A stretch of 64,000 nt of DNA from assembly GCF_004804315.1 (NCBI RefSeq), contig NZ_SRXX01000002.1:62001-126000 (forward strand), in the 5' to 3' direction. A model generated the notes under the pieces. The model made no database searches, was not told the origin of the DNA, and saw nothing but the letters and a program-made list of their open reading frames with translations. This document shows, piece after piece, positions 25,364 to 34,900 of this stretch; the stretch's first letter is position 1, and each line of letters starts with the position of its first letter. Made by a program: the position numbers and the translations under genes. The stretch is from Flagellimonas onchidii (GTDB taxonomy: Bacteria; Bacteroidota; Bacteroidia; Flavobacteriales; Flavobacteriaceae).

Positions 25364-26403
25364 TCTCCTTCATTTTCATCACCGGCAGGATTGATCATTG
25401 CCGAATTGATTATGATCTTTCGCTTTTGTAGGTGGGTAATACCCAGTCTTATCTGACCATGTGTGGCAATAATATTACTAGAGCCTATAATTGGAATGCG
25501 TTCGGGCAAAAAAGATACATTTACACTTTGGTTTCGTTGGGGTCTATCAAGGGCAAACAACGGATTACGGTCAAAAAGGGCTTGACCAAAGTTAATTCCT
25601 GTACGTTGCTGTAATTCGGTAATCGTCATTTGATACTTTTGGTTGATTTTGATTACGGAGCCCCCATCCAGATCTCGAATCACTTCTTCATCCTGAAATA
25701 CCGCAAACGAAGCCACACCTAAGTGTTTTTCTGGTTCATGTGCCTTTGAGCGATAACAGATTACCTTGAAAAAACCAGAAGGAACACGAGCGTTGTCGGT
25801 TTGGGACAGATGAATGTGCCTATCCAAGTCCCCATAAATTGGGCCCGTAAACACACAAAGTTTATCGTTGGAGTCCAAAGAGAATGGTCGTACAATTTTC
25901 ATTTCAAGTGTCTTCCATTCATCCCTGTTAAGGTTTTTGTGCTGTAGCGAAGAGTTCCCATAAATGAAAGTGGCCCTACCGGCCTTGTTGGATTCGTCAT
26001 CAGTGTCTCCCCACATATTGTTGAATCGCATTACCATATGTCCGCGATCATAAGGGTTTTCAATCTTTTCCCCATTTGGAGCAGTTCTATCCTTGTAATA
26101 ATCGTTGTCAAGTTGGTTCTTCGGACCAATGTCCTTATCATTTTTCCAACTTCTTTTACCTTCCCCACTGACGGAGGGCCTAAATTTTGACTGGTCTATA
26201 TTATAGGCAGAATAAATAAGTTGCCTCGTGTGTTTGTTCATTACCAATGTATAATGAATATGGTCCGAATAAATATCATCCCTGAGCACGCCAGGTTTTC
26301 TTAAAACAGATTGTGCCAAACTTCGGCTAAATTTTGGTAGCGGAACACGGATACCATCCCCAATAAAATCTGGGTCATATCCAATTTGAATCTTTGAACT
26401 CAT
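25327..26403 (-). CDS. DNA/RNA non-specific endonuclease (NUC1 type)
   Basis: 358 aa. A beta-beta-alpha-metal nuclease: the catalytic DRGH with MVMRFNNMWG (about 118-132), the metal-side asparagine and helix in NSSLQHKNLNRDEWKTLE, and VFTGPIYG. There is no signal peptide in this frame. The C-terminus enters a lamin-tail strand (NPAGDENEGEW) and then terminates out of frame. Family members degrade DNA and RNA; the LTD probably aids targeting. Either a recent frameshift mutation or a sequence error, since the nuclease core is intact. Confidence 0.82.
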   Translation of the reverse strand: MSSKIQIGYDPDFIGDGIRVPLPKFSRSLAQSVLRKPGVLRDDIYSDHIHYTLVMNKHTRQLIYSAYNIDQSKFRPSVSGEGKRSWKNDKDIGPKNQLDNDYYKDRTAPNGEKIENPYDRGHMVMRFNNMWGDTDDESNKAGRATFIYGNSSLQHKNLNRDEWKTLEMKIVRPFSLDSNDKLCVFTGPIYGDLDRHIHLSQTDNARVPSGFFKVICYRSKAHEPEKHLGVASFAVFQDEEVIRDLDGGSVIKINQKYQMTITELQQRTGINFGQALFDRNPLFALDRPQRNQSVNVSFLPERIPIIGSSNIIATHGQIRLGITHLQKRKIIINSAMINPAGDENEGEWISLTIGEQKM

Positions 26404-26503
26404 GACTTACCTTTTAATCACCCATAATGGGTGTAATCGATTGAAAACAAATTAATTGGGGGATATTCTAAACTTAAATAATATTTTGCAAATGCAGCTG
26501 CTC

Positions 26504-26530
26504 AAAAACCTTAAAAAAACTATGGTTTTT
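26504..26530. terminator. AAAAACC/GGTTTTT hairpin, copy 3
   Basis: AAAAACC (26504-26510) and GGTTTTT (26524-26530), with a TTAAAAAAACTAT loop. It lies about 100 bases upstream of the nuclease start and about 140 beyond the AraC pseudogene's stop. Confidence 0.55.
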
Positions 26531-26669
26531 CCGGTATTTTATCGCCCCTTTAGTTATGGAATCGTAAAGAAGCTTTTTGAAGATGATTGTCCGATAATTG
26601 AATCTCCATAAATTTATTCAACATCGGTGAAATATTTTAAACATTCTACTAAGAAGAACGCGGCTAATT

Positions 26670-27247
26670 CTACGCAAGCGTTAATTTCAAACTCCTATGT
26701 CTATATTGATTGGGAGTACATTTTTCATACTTTTTAAACACTGATGAAAAGTATTGACTTGTGGTAAATCCTCATCGATAGGCGACTTCGGTTATGGTAA
26801 GATCGGTATCCTCCAAAAGCATTTTTTTGGACAATTCAAGGCGCCTCATCATTAAATAGCGCATCGGGGTCAAATTGGTTATTTGCTTGCAGTGATATGT
26901 AAATCTGGTCAATCCTACTCCAGCGGATAAAGACATGGACTCTATGGTCCAGTTTTCAGCTAGACTGTTTTCCAATTCCTTTAAAAAGAAATTTACGCTC
27001 CTAGAACTTTCAGTAAGTGATTCGTTCAATATTATGTCATATCGAGCAAAAGAATCAGCAAATTATTGATGTACAATCGGATTTTTGAAGCACTACTCCC
27101 CAATCTGTCAGCGTCAATGGCTTTGCCTATGCTGATAAAGCAATTACGAACTTCTTTATCGGTCTTTAAAATTGATTTTTCATTTTGCCTTAATATCGTG
27201 GTCAGTTTAAGCAGGTCCTTTGATGTTAAAGTGATCCAATCAGGCCA
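26670..27247 (-). pseudogene. AraC-family regulator pseudogene
   Basis: Three pieces in different frames. 5' piece (27247 to about 27040): ITLTSKDLLKLTTILRQNEK and IRLYINNLLILLLDM. Middle piece (about 27029-26772): FFLKELENSLAENWTIESMS, then LMMRRLELSKKMLLEDTDLT, ending ITEVAYR at a stop. 3' piece: GFTTSQYFSSVFKKYEKCTP and NQYRHRSLKLTLA to a TAG at 26670. The last two pieces are a normal AraC double HTH separated by a frameshift. The N-terminal cupin is missing: sequence homology stops at about 27247, where the next pseudogene begins on the other strand. Confidence 0.7.
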
Positions 27248-28292
27248 CCGCCAGTCCTGATGCGGCCGGCAATACCCCTCCGGAGCTCCAAATTCAGATT
27301 GAACCGAAGGATTCCATGTACTTCAATAACAAAAAGGTAAACTATAAGGTTGTGGTCAACGATGCTGAAGATGGAAGTTCCGAAGAAGGAACTATTTCAG
27401 CAGACCAGATCAAGGTAACCTTTAGCTATATTCCTGAAGGTGAGGATATGATCAAGGCCATCGTGGGACATCAACAAAATGTAGTTCCTGAAGGAAAAAC
27501 AATCATGGACGCCACGGACTGCAAAGCTTGTCATGCTATAGATGTGCAAGTAAATGGCCCAAGCTATATGGAAATCGCCGAAAAATACACCAAAGAAAAT
27601 CGCAACTATCTTATAGACAGAATCAAAAAAGGAGGTTCAGGAGTATGGGGCGAACCTTTAATGTCCGCACACCCACAATTAGATATAGAGGAAATCGGCA
27701 AAATGGTGGATTATATCTTATCCCTTAGCCCTGATGAAAAAGTGGAGGAAAAATTACTGCCCCTTTCCGGAACAGTACGGTTCAAAGAACACATCAAAGG
27801 CGATAGCGGTGGAAAATATGTATTGATGGCCTCTTATTTAGATCAAGGCAATGCTGAAGTTCCCAATTCCGCTTTGGCCACAAGTTCGCAAGTGATTTTT
27901 AAGGCTTCAAAAATTGAAGCAGAAGAAGCAGATATCAAGAGTGAAGACGTTGGAAATTGGAGTGCTGGCAGTGCTGGACTTGTGGGATCCATCAAGCACA
28001 ACAGCTATATTGGCTTTAATAACATCAACCTAAATGGATTAAAAAGCATTAGCTTTTCAGCTTTCTATATTGCCAACTACAATTATAAAGGTATCATGGA
28101 GATTCGCGAAGGTTCTCCAACAGGTACAGTAATTGGGACTACGCAGTTGGGTTATTTCCACGAAACCAAAGAAGGTTTTATGAGCTATGAAATTCCGGTT
28201 CGACCTACAGCTGACCAAGAATCTTTAAGAACCCAGCTGACGAAAAGCAATTTGTGGCCAACGCCAACTGGGTAATTTTGAATTATCAATAA
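27244..28292 (+). pseudogene. 5'-truncated cytochrome c / CBM6 multidomain enzyme
   Basis: The open frame 27316-28275 lacks a proper beginning; coding-like sequence extends in frame to 27244 (ATASPDAAGNTPPEL). It contains a cytochrome c domain (ATDCKACH, heme CKACH; Met ligand probably in PLMSAHP) and a CBM6-like beta-sandwich (NWSAGSAGLVGSIKH). Near 28215 the frame shifts: the other frame reads FKNPADEKQFVANANWVILN and a TAA at 28292, the usual end of such CBM6 domains. The family normally begins with a PQQ-type or ThuA domain, which is absent here. A deletion scar plus a frameshift make this a remnant. Confidence 0.75.
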
Positions 28293-28308
28293 GGGTTGGG
28301 TAGGCTTT

Positions 28309-29436
28309 CTACTTCCCATTATACTTTTTGTTGTACTTTTTGATGATGGCCAAGTGCTTGTCGTCCAAGGAACCGGCGGTAAAGAATGAGATTCCCTTTG
28401 CGCCATTTTTATGGGCGAGTTCAATGGCTTTGTCAAAATCTTCATAGTTTTTGCCATAGTGGCCAGTAAGGATTCCGGTGATCAGATCTTGACCGGGGTC
28501 CATATCACGAACGCCCTCTTGGGTCGCGAAGCCTACCCAGTTTACGTTGCCTTGATGGTCTTTTTTATAGGCCATCGGGAAAAAGGTATCCAATTTCCAA
28601 TGTCCCCAATCTTGGCGCACATATTCACGGGCCAATTGTGGAAACGGAAAAACAGCTGCTGAAGTGGCAACTCCCGCCTCATGGCAGATATCCACACACT
28701 CATCGACCAAGGAGGTAATGGCATTCATGCGAAATTGTTGCCAAGCAGGGTTTTCGGCCCTATCTTCCAAATCCATGGGGTCGGTTCCAAACATCTCTTT
28801 GAACTGTTTACGGGCGTTGGGATGATATCCAAAATCATATTCATCAATAATATGGTCCTGCACCAAAGGCCCTCCATTGTGCTTGTATTTCTTTTGAAGG
28901 TCGGCACCCAAAATCACATCCACAAAACGGATATAATCAAAATGTACGGAGGCCACCCCGGGTATTGCCGCCTTTTCCTTCACTCGGTTTTTGATGAACT
29001 CCCTCGCTCCTTCCGAAAATGGACTCAAAAAGTTATAGTAGCTCACATAAGGGTCATATTCGTTACAGCTTTGCCCCAAGGCGTTCACAGAATACCATTC
29101 CGGATGCTTTCGGGCCTCTTCAAGACCGCCAATGTTCATCATCCAGAGCCAGGCATGTACCCTGATGCCGTATTCTTTGGCCAAGGGAATCAGTTCCTTT
29201 AGGCGCTCGGTGCTGGCATTGGGCAACAGGTCGGTGATTCCGGCATCGGCCAAGCGCTTTAAGCGGGCTTTTTGTTCGGCGACACTCGCTTTGGTCTTTC
29301 CCTTTCCTTTATTCACATCGCCCCAAGCGGTAAAATAAAATTCCTGATCGGAAAAACCATTATCTACTTTTTGGGCATATATGCCCATAGTTCCCACCAA
29401 AAGGAACAAACCCAATAACCGTGTTGCCATTTTCAT
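28309..29436 (-). CDS. GH10-like (YddW/DUF187-type) glycosidase-like protein
   Basis: 375 aa with a signal peptide (GIYAQ). A TIM-barrel-like fold: FTAWGDVNKGKGK, LADAGITDLLPNAS, YGIRVHAWLWMM, VHFDYIRF, and FFPMAYKKD...WVGFATQ. The DYIRF and AYK motifs are typical of the DUF187/GHL10 family of putative glycoside or peptidoglycan hydrolases. Periplasmic or secreted. Convergent with the preceding pseudogene, with no operon partner. Confidence 0.82.
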   Translation of the reverse strand: MKMATRLLGLFLLVGTMGIYAQKVDNGFSDQEFYFTAWGDVNKGKGKTKASVAEQKARLKRLADAGITDLLPNASTERLKELIPLAKEYGIRVHAWLWMMNIGGLEEARKHPEWYSVNALGQSCNEYDPYVSYYNFLSPFSEGAREFIKNRVKEKAAIPGVASVHFDYIRFVDVILGADLQKKYKHNGGPLVQDHIIDEYDFGYHPNARKQFKEMFGTDPMDLEDRAENPAWQQFRMNAITSLVDECVDICHEAGVATSAAVFPFPQLAREYVRQDWGHWKLDTFFPMAYKKDHQGNVNWVGFATQEGVRDMDPGQDLITGILTGHYGKNYEDFDKAIELAHKNGAKGISFFTAGSLDDKHLAIIKKYNKKYNGK

Positions 29437-29599
29437 TCTGAAATCTGTTTAAAATTGATAAGAAAAATACGCTGTTTTGGTTTCTGCTCGCCAACTTTTT
29501 ATACGAATGCACTTTTTACCGATCCCAACAGCATGTATAGGTTGGTTTGTGTACTTTTATGCAAGCCGCAGCATTCCCCACAAATTGTATATTTGAACT

Positions 29600-30220
29600 A
29601 TGAACGTCCGTCTTACCAAGGAACAGAAAATTAAGGTCTTAAATTCTGTTGATGTCTACGATATAATGCAGCAGATATTGTTGCGCGAAAACAAGATCCG
29701 CCGCAACCAAGAACATTTTTGGGTGGTGGGGCTCAATACCAAAAACAAAATCCTTTTTATAGAGTTGATTGGCCTTGGTGCGGTAAACCGCGTAAATGCC
29801 GACCCGCCCGATGTGTTTCGGATGGCCATTTACAAACTGGCCGTAAAGGTGATCTTGGTACACAACCACCCCAGTGGTTCGGTGGATGCCTCTAGAGGAG
29901 ACCAAGCGTTTACCGACCGTATGCTAAAGGTGGGCAAACTGATCAATATTGAAGTGGTGGACCACCTGATCATTACCGAAAACGATTATACCAGCTTTGC
30001 TGACGCAGGCATTATGGACAAACTACGCAACTCTGGCCTGTTTGAGATCATGGGACCCGAAAAAAGGGAGCTGGAACAATGGAAGATCGATACCGAACGA
30101 AAAAGGGCCGAAAAACAAAAGGCTAAGGATATTGCTAAAGAGCTAAAAGCTCAAGGTATTGATGTTGAAATTATTAAGAAGGCTACGGGGTTGACGGATG
30201 CTGCGGTGAGGAGGTTGTAA
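29600..30220 (+). CDS. RadC-like JAB-domain protein
   Basis: 206 aa. Residues about 20-145 form a JAB/MPN domain with the metal ligands in VHNHPSGSVDASRGD (HxHPSG...D) and the earlier glutamate side of FIELIGLGAV. The usual N-terminal HhH of RadC is missing, and a lysine-rich C-terminal helix plus a short HTH-like end (IIKKATGLTDAAVRRL) is added. RadC-like JAB proteins are common on mobile elements and in anti-restriction contexts; the activity is unsettled. Confidence 0.85.
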   Translation: MNVRLTKEQKIKVLNSVDVYDIMQQILLRENKIRRNQEHFWVVGLNTKNKILFIELIGLGAVNRVNADPPDVFRMAIYKLAVKVILVHNHPSGSVDASRGDQAFTDRMLKVGKLINIEVVDHLIITENDYTSFADAGIMDKLRNSGLFEIMGPEKRELEQWKIDTERKRAEKQKAKDIAKELKAQGIDVEIIKKATGLTDAAVRRL

Positions 30221-30253
30221 GGTTTTGGTTGATGAACGCCCAATGTTTTTTAT

Positions 30254-30820
30254 TCAATCGAATTTCAATTGAAGATTTATGTTGTTGAACTCTAAGGAAA
30301 TCTCTGGATATTTTTCGAATAATTCAGGAAGTGTAATTATTTCTAACTTCAAATATTTACATATCCATGGGAGCTTTTTAAAAGCCTTGTTATCATTATT
30401 TGTTTCAGTTTCCTCGGAAACGATGATTACGCCATCGGATTGATTTTCCAGTGAATATAGTAATAACTTTACATCCGCTGACTCTAAGAAACTGTTTTTC
30501 CTGTTTTCGAATTCTACAGGTGAAAGCACGTTTTTTGCTGAACCATTTATAAAGTTATTCTCAACTAATCTAAAGAACTTTGAAGAAGGTAATAAGTCCG
30601 TTGTGTTTACTTGATTTTTCTTAAGTTTTAAGTATTCTAGTTTATCAATTACTATTCCTTTTGCTGTATAGGAGCATTCATCGAAAACTTTATCAAGTAT
30701 GATTATTTCTTTGTTCTCAATTTTTAATTTAATTAGATTAAAGAGCACATTATTAGTATCGAATGGTAAATAATAGCGAACCAACGACAACAAGGAACTA
30801 GTATCGATTGCTACTATCAC
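30254..30820 (-). CDS. PIN-like toxin of a TA pair
   Basis: 188 aa. PIN-fold start MIVAIDTSSLLSLVRYYLP (first Asp), then IIILDKVFDECSY (Glu), LESADVKLLLYSLE (Asp) and VIIVSEETETNNDNKAFKKLP (late acidic cluster). This is the DUF4411-like PIN type found with ImmA/IrrE-type partners. Likely a metal-dependent RNase toxin. Its start overlaps the ImmA/IrrE gene's end by 4 bases (30817-30820). Confidence 0.75.
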   Translation of the reverse strand: MIVAIDTSSLLSLVRYYLPFDTNNVLFNLIKLKIENKEIIILDKVFDECSYTAKGIVIDKLEYLKLKKNQVNTTDLLPSSKFFRLVENNFINGSAKNVLSPVEFENRKNSFLESADVKLLLYSLENQSDGVIIVSEETETNNDNKAFKKLPWICKYLKLEIITLPELFEKYPEISLEFNNINLQLKFD

Positions 30821-31974
30821 TGTATATATCTATCTAATTTATCTGGTTTGATATTTAGCCTTTTACACACTTCATATTCATTCAATATACCTTCATAAAA
30901 TGCTGTTTGAATTGTAGATACCAATAAAGGGGATTTTATTGGTTGAGGAGCGGACCCCCGTTGTTTTTTTCCTTGAGCCTTTTCTATTTCTTTTATTCTT
31001 TGGAGTTCTGCCTGTCTTTCTTTAAACGCTTTTTCAAATTCCATTTTCACGTTATTGTAATTTGAAGGAGATATTTTGCGCTCAAGCAATAACCTTGTGA
31101 AAAGTGCTATTTGGCTCAAATGTGTTTTCTTCGATATTTTCTCAATTAGTTCAAATTGGTAGTCATTTTCAGGTCCTACAGAATGTATTTTTTCTAAAGT
31201 ATCGGCAAAATCACCAGCTAAAAAGTAAAAAGAAAAATCGTTGCACCAGCGCTCAATAGATGAAAGATTGTGGTTTGCTAAATGCTCTATTTCTAACTTT
31301 TCTATTTCTTCTTCATTCAGAAGAAAATGACCCAACTCATGTATCAATGTGAAAATTTCCCTACGGAAAGATAATTGTTGTCTCTTTAGTACAATTACAT
31401 TTGGATTAAGGAAAAACCCATCAATATTTGCTTTTTCTTTTTGATTCCAATATTCAACAAATTCAAAAACTAAAATATTATGTTCGGCAAACTTTGAAAT
31501 TAACGCTTTTAAAAAGTCTTTCAGGTTATTGGTAAAAACCGGATAAAGAATCTCCCGTATTTCTTTAGCAACACTTTTCGGATTGTCATTTATGGAGAAA
31601 ATGGGAAACACTCGTTCATATTCCATATCAGATAATTTTGCAATTGCTGATAATGAAATTTTAAATTCTTCAAAGTGATTAACTATTTTTTTTGCCCCAA
31701 TATTTAAATCAGAATTGAAATTTTGCTTTCTAAAAAATATACTAGCCTCTTTAGAAGTTTCAGGTGCTTTAGGATCTAAATAATAATGTAGACCTTTGTT
31801 GAATACCTTGTCGATTCTTTTTAAATGACTCAATTTTATTTCATCTCTAAGAATATCCTCAGGGATTATCTGATTCTTTAATCCCTTACTTATTAATATC
31901 AAAAAATCATCCAACGAAAATTTATATAAATTCAATAGATGTTTTAGTCTTAATATGTTGTGGTTAACCTTCAA
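30817..31974 (-). CDS. ImmA/IrrE-family metallopeptidase, antitoxin-like
   Basis: 385 aa. The N-terminal third (about 1-130) is helical and includes an HTH-like region (FKISLSAIAKLSDMEYERVF). The metallopeptidase core holds FTLIHELGHFLLNEEEIEKL (HExxH near 240), followed by helices through DFSFYFLAGDF. The tail (KAQGKKQRGSAPQPI, then YEVCKRLNIKPDKLDRYI) is basic and HTH-like. ImmA/IrrE proteins cleave or control DNA-bound repressors; with a PIN protein overlapping downstream, this is an XRE-COG2856/PIN toxin-antitoxin arrangement. Confidence 0.82.
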   Translation of the reverse strand: MKVNHNILRLKHLLNLYKFSLDDFLILISKGLKNQIIPEDILRDEIKLSHLKRIDKVFNKGLHYYLDPKAPETSKEASIFFRKQNFNSDLNIGAKKIVNHFEEFKISLSAIAKLSDMEYERVFPIFSINDNPKSVAKEIREILYPVFTNNLKDFLKALISKFAEHNILVFEFVEYWNQKEKANIDGFFLNPNVIVLKRQQLSFRREIFTLIHELGHFLLNEEEIEKLEIEHLANHNLSSIERWCNDFSFYFLAGDFADTLEKIHSVGPENDYQFELIEKISKKTHLSQIALFTRLLLERKISPSNYNNVKMEFEKAFKERQAELQRIKEIEKAQGKKQRGSAPQPIKSPLLVSTIQTAFYEGILNEYEVCKRLNIKPDKLDRYIQ

Positions 31975-32063
31975 TTATTCCTTTATATTTCATTTCAAAT
32001 ATAAGAGTATTTTTCTGACACGTTGATAACCTAAGTATATCTCAAATATCAATTATAACGTAA

Positions 32064-32993
32064 TTATTTAGTCCCCGTAATTCTATCCTGAATCTCTGCA
32101 AACAATCGTTGGTAGGTCGGAGCACCAACACTAAAGTGTTGTGCCACTCTTACCACATAACCTACCAAAGCCTGTACTTCGGTATTGGCTTTTTTGGCGG
32201 TAACGTCAGAATGCAGCGAAGAGGTTGCTGCATGGGGCAAGCTTTCTAGTTTGGCCATATTGTTGGAGATAGCAATGCCTTTTTGGTTGGCAATTTGGAC
32301 CGCTTCGTTGACCAGGGCGATCACGGTGTTTCGTTTGTCGGTGTCGGCAACTATGGGGCCTACGGGTTCATCAAAATAGGCGGTGGCCGTGGCCATTACC
32401 GAGATAAAGACAAACTTTTCCCAGATTACCTTTTTGATCTGTGGGGTCAAGGTCACTTCTACCCCAGCCTCTTGGAACAACTTTTCCAACGTATCCAACC
32501 GGGCATCGGAAAGGCCTTCCACACCAAAAAACAGTTTTTTAATATTGCCCAGGTTCTCCACCACCCCCGGGCGTGACAATCGGGCAATAATGTACACACA
32601 ACCATCGCACACCAAGTTGTTGGGCAACAGTTTTTGGATACGTTCCCTACAGTCCACCCCATTGAGCAGGGGCAAGATCACCGTTTGCGGGCCAATACAG
32701 GGCTTGAGTTGTCGTATGGTCTGCTCCAGGTCATAACTTTTGGTACAGACTATGAGATAGTCCACGGCCCCAATCTGGGCAGCATCGTCCGTCGCCAACT
32801 TGGGAATGGCCACAAACTGCTCGTCACCCTCAATAACCTGTAATCCTGATTTTTGAATTTGCTGCAAATGTGCGCCACGGGCCAAAAAATGGACCTCCAC
32901 AGCTTTGCTGTGCTCAAATTGTTTGGCGAGCAGGCCTCCAAAGAAGCCTCCCACCCCTCCTATTCCGGCAACAAGGATTTTTGTAGCTGCCAC
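32064..32993 (-). CDS. panE: 2-dehydropantoate 2-reductase (ketopantoate reductase)
   Basis: 309 aa. NADPH Rossmann VAGIGGVGGFFGGLLAKQF at the start, then FLARGAHLQ, DYLIVCTKSYDLEQT and ILPLLNGVDC. The catalytic lysine region is IKKVIWEKFVFISVMAT; the C-terminus has SLHSDVTAKKANTEVQALVG. It reduces ketopantoate to pantoate in CoA synthesis. It follows the DUF7009 gene by 2 bases, so the pair is co-transcribed. Confidence 0.9.
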   Translation of the reverse strand: MAATKILVAGIGGVGGFFGGLLAKQFEHSKAVEVHFLARGAHLQQIQKSGLQVIEGDEQFVAIPKLATDDAAQIGAVDYLIVCTKSYDLEQTIRQLKPCIGPQTVILPLLNGVDCRERIQKLLPNNLVCDGCVYIIARLSRPGVVENLGNIKKLFFGVEGLSDARLDTLEKLFQEAGVEVTLTPQIKKVIWEKFVFISVMATATAYFDEPVGPIVADTDKRNTVIALVNEAVQIANQKGIAISNNMAKLESLPHAATSSLHSDVTAKKANTEVQALVGYVVRVAQHFSVGAPTYQRLFAEIQDRITGTK

Positions 32994-32995
32994 GG

Positions 32996-33361
32996 TTACA
33001 TCATCCTTGGGTTCGGGTAATTATCCGATTGATCTTCTGTTGTCTTGTCCATGCAGATAAAATCTTTTTCCATCAACAAGAAAAGCTCATTGCCATTGTT
33101 CAAGGTCAGGGTGTGCTCAAAACCTACCACTTCGTTCTCGTACCAACCTTTGCAGGTGGCTGCGGGCACGATCAAAGTAATGGTGTCGTCCGCAAATTTG
33201 GCATCCATATGAGCTTTGGTGTCCGATACCTTGACGGCATAGGTAAAGGTTCGGCCGTTGAACTCGGTGGTTTCGGCAAAATGGCCTGTATTGCAAAAAG
33301 TTTCCACCTCGCTCCGTGTAAGTCGATATCGGACGGAATTCCCTTTGATTCTTATTTTCAC
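32996..33361 (-). CDS. DUF7009-like protein
   Basis: 121 aa, MKIRIKGNSVRYRLTRSEVE, with TFTYAVKVSD, DTITLIVPA, KGWYENEVVGFEHTL and FLLMEKDFICMDK. Small soluble beta-rich protein found next to metabolic genes in Bacteroidota; no biochemical role is known to me. In operon with panE. Downstream of its promoter region sits the MITE-like element 33413-33522. Confidence 0.75.
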   Translation of the reverse strand: MKIRIKGNSVRYRLTRSEVETFCNTGHFAETTEFNGRTFTYAVKVSDTKAHMDAKFADDTITLIVPAATCKGWYENEVVGFEHTLTLNNGNELFLLMEKDFICMDKTTEDQSDNYPNPRMM

Positions 33362-33412
33362 ACGTTTAAATTTTAGTGATTAGTAATGCCTTTTATCATT
33401 TTAACCGAAATT

Positions 33413-33522
33413 CGTCAATTCGAGTGTCCCGAACTTGCTTCGGGATGTATCGAGAATCAGAATTTCAGAACCAAAAACCTGGTTCTCGATACTTTTTCCT
33501 TTGGAAAAAACTCGAACTGACG
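33413..33522. mobile_element. MITE-like element with nested hairpins
   Basis: The ends CGTCAATTCGAGT (33413-33425) and ACTCGAACTGACG (33510-33522) are inverted with one mismatch. Inside are CCCGAAC/TTCGGG and CAGAACC/GGTTCTCG arm pairs. No ORF. It lies between the DUF7009 gene and the end of nrfD. Similar nested-arm elements are dispersed in Flavobacteriaceae genomes. Confidence 0.6.
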
Positions 33523-33569
33523 GTTTTGTAATGTATTGGAAATCAAATAGACCCTTATTTCAATAGTAA

Positions 33570-34814
33570 TTAAGCTGTTTCTGATTCCAGTACTTTCTTT
33601 TTTTTGTAGCGCAACTTGCCCAGTTCTATACCGATGGAGGTTTTTGCCAACATGGTAAACACAAAGGCGCCCATGGCCCAGATACCCAAAGTTACCCAGA
33701 TTTCAATCCAGGTGGGGGTGTATTCCGCTATTTTTCCGTAGGGTCCGGGGATAAAGCCGGGAACGATCAGGCCGAATCCCTTTTCTATCCAAATGGCCAC
33801 AAACAGAATAAAGCAGCAGAAATACAAGACCTTAAAGTTATTGCGAAGTTTATGGAATGTCAATAAAACGGTCGCCAAAATATTCAGCGGGATGGCCGTC
33901 CATATCCATGGCAGCAATGCGGTTTTTCCTTCCAATCCAAAAAACAGGTAATAGGCACTTTCGCTATGGTGCGTGGGCGCATAAAACTCTTTAAAGAGTT
34001 CGGAAACCAACATGATCAGATTGATCTGTGCGGCCACAGTGACGATCATGGCTATTTTGCTGATGGTCTTATCCTCTATCTTGAATTCTGAAAACTTTCG
34101 GATAGCGGCCAACACCAAAATGATCAGGGCGGGACCTGCGGCAAAGGCCGATGCCAAAAACCGAGGGCCCAAAAGGGCATTGTTCCAAAACGGACGTGCC
34201 TGAAGTCCTTCGTACAGGAAAGCGGTTACCAAGTGGATGGCCACGGCCCAAAGCACGGACAAAATGGAACCGGGAATATATACTTTGGACTTCGCCTCTT
34301 TGCCCTGATAATGCCGAAAGAGAATGTACAACGGAATGGTAATATTGATAAAGAGGTAGCCATTGAGCACGATAACGTCCCAAGCCAGCATGGAATTCGG
34401 AAAATTAAAGACCCCTATCCCCGGAATCATATGCCACAATACGGAAGGGCCTCCCATATCGGCCACCACAAAGGCGAGGCACATGACAAGGGCGGCTACG
34501 GCGAGTCCCTCCCCAATCAAGACCGCCTGTTTAAAGTCAATGTCCTTTAGGACATAGGTGGGCATCACCAGCATTACGGCTGCGGCGGCCACCCCGACCA
34601 GAAAGGTAAAGTTGGAGATGTAGAGCCCCCAGCTTACACGATCGGTCATTCCGGTTACGCTCAGGCCTTCATCCAACTGAATGGAATAGCAATACATACC
34701 GATGAGCATGATCACGGTTAAAAATATCATCCAAATATGGTAGGTTTTGGACCCATGGGTGATGTAATCCAAACTGTCCTTCACCATATGTCGAAATGCC
34801 CTAAATGTTTCCAT
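33570..34814 (-). CDS. nrfD: NrfD/PsrC-type quinol-oxidising membrane subunit
   Basis: 414 aa with about nine or ten hydrophobic helices (from IWMIFLTVIMLIGMYCYSI onward); the NrfD family normally has eight to ten. It exchanges electrons with menaquinol in the inner membrane and passes them to a partner 4Fe-4S protein. It is the last gene of the nitrate reductase cluster, 237 bases after the FeS gene, with a MITE in that gap (34901-34963). Confidence 0.85.
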   Translation of the reverse strand: METFRAFRHMVKDSLDYITHGSKTYHIWMIFLTVIMLIGMYCYSIQLDEGLSVTGMTDRVSWGLYISNFTFLVGVAAAAVMLVMPTYVLKDIDFKQAVLIGEGLAVAALVMCLAFVVADMGGPSVLWHMIPGIGVFNFPNSMLAWDVIVLNGYLFINITIPLYILFRHYQGKEAKSKVYIPGSILSVLWAVAIHLVTAFLYEGLQARPFWNNALLGPRFLASAFAAGPALIILVLAAIRKFSEFKIEDKTISKIAMIVTVAAQINLIMLVSELFKEFYAPTHHSESAYYLFFGLEGKTALLPWIWTAIPLNILATVLLTFHKLRNNFKVLYFCCFILFVAIWIEKGFGLIVPGFIPGPYGKIAEYTPTWIEIWVTLGIWAMGAFVFTMLAKTSIGIELGKLRYKKKKVLESETA

Positions 34815-34900
34815 TCATTTTGTTTTTAAACCTTTGTAATTGGCCGAAAACAGCCTAAATTTTACCAAGGTTACCTTATTTCTATAAACTTTTACAGTTT

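Noticed and set aside
28681..29202. Long antisense ORFs (also 35289-35714, 37007-37513, 59808-60323)
   Set aside because: They lie wholly opposite well-supported genes with recognisable domains, have unusual composition and no domains of their own.
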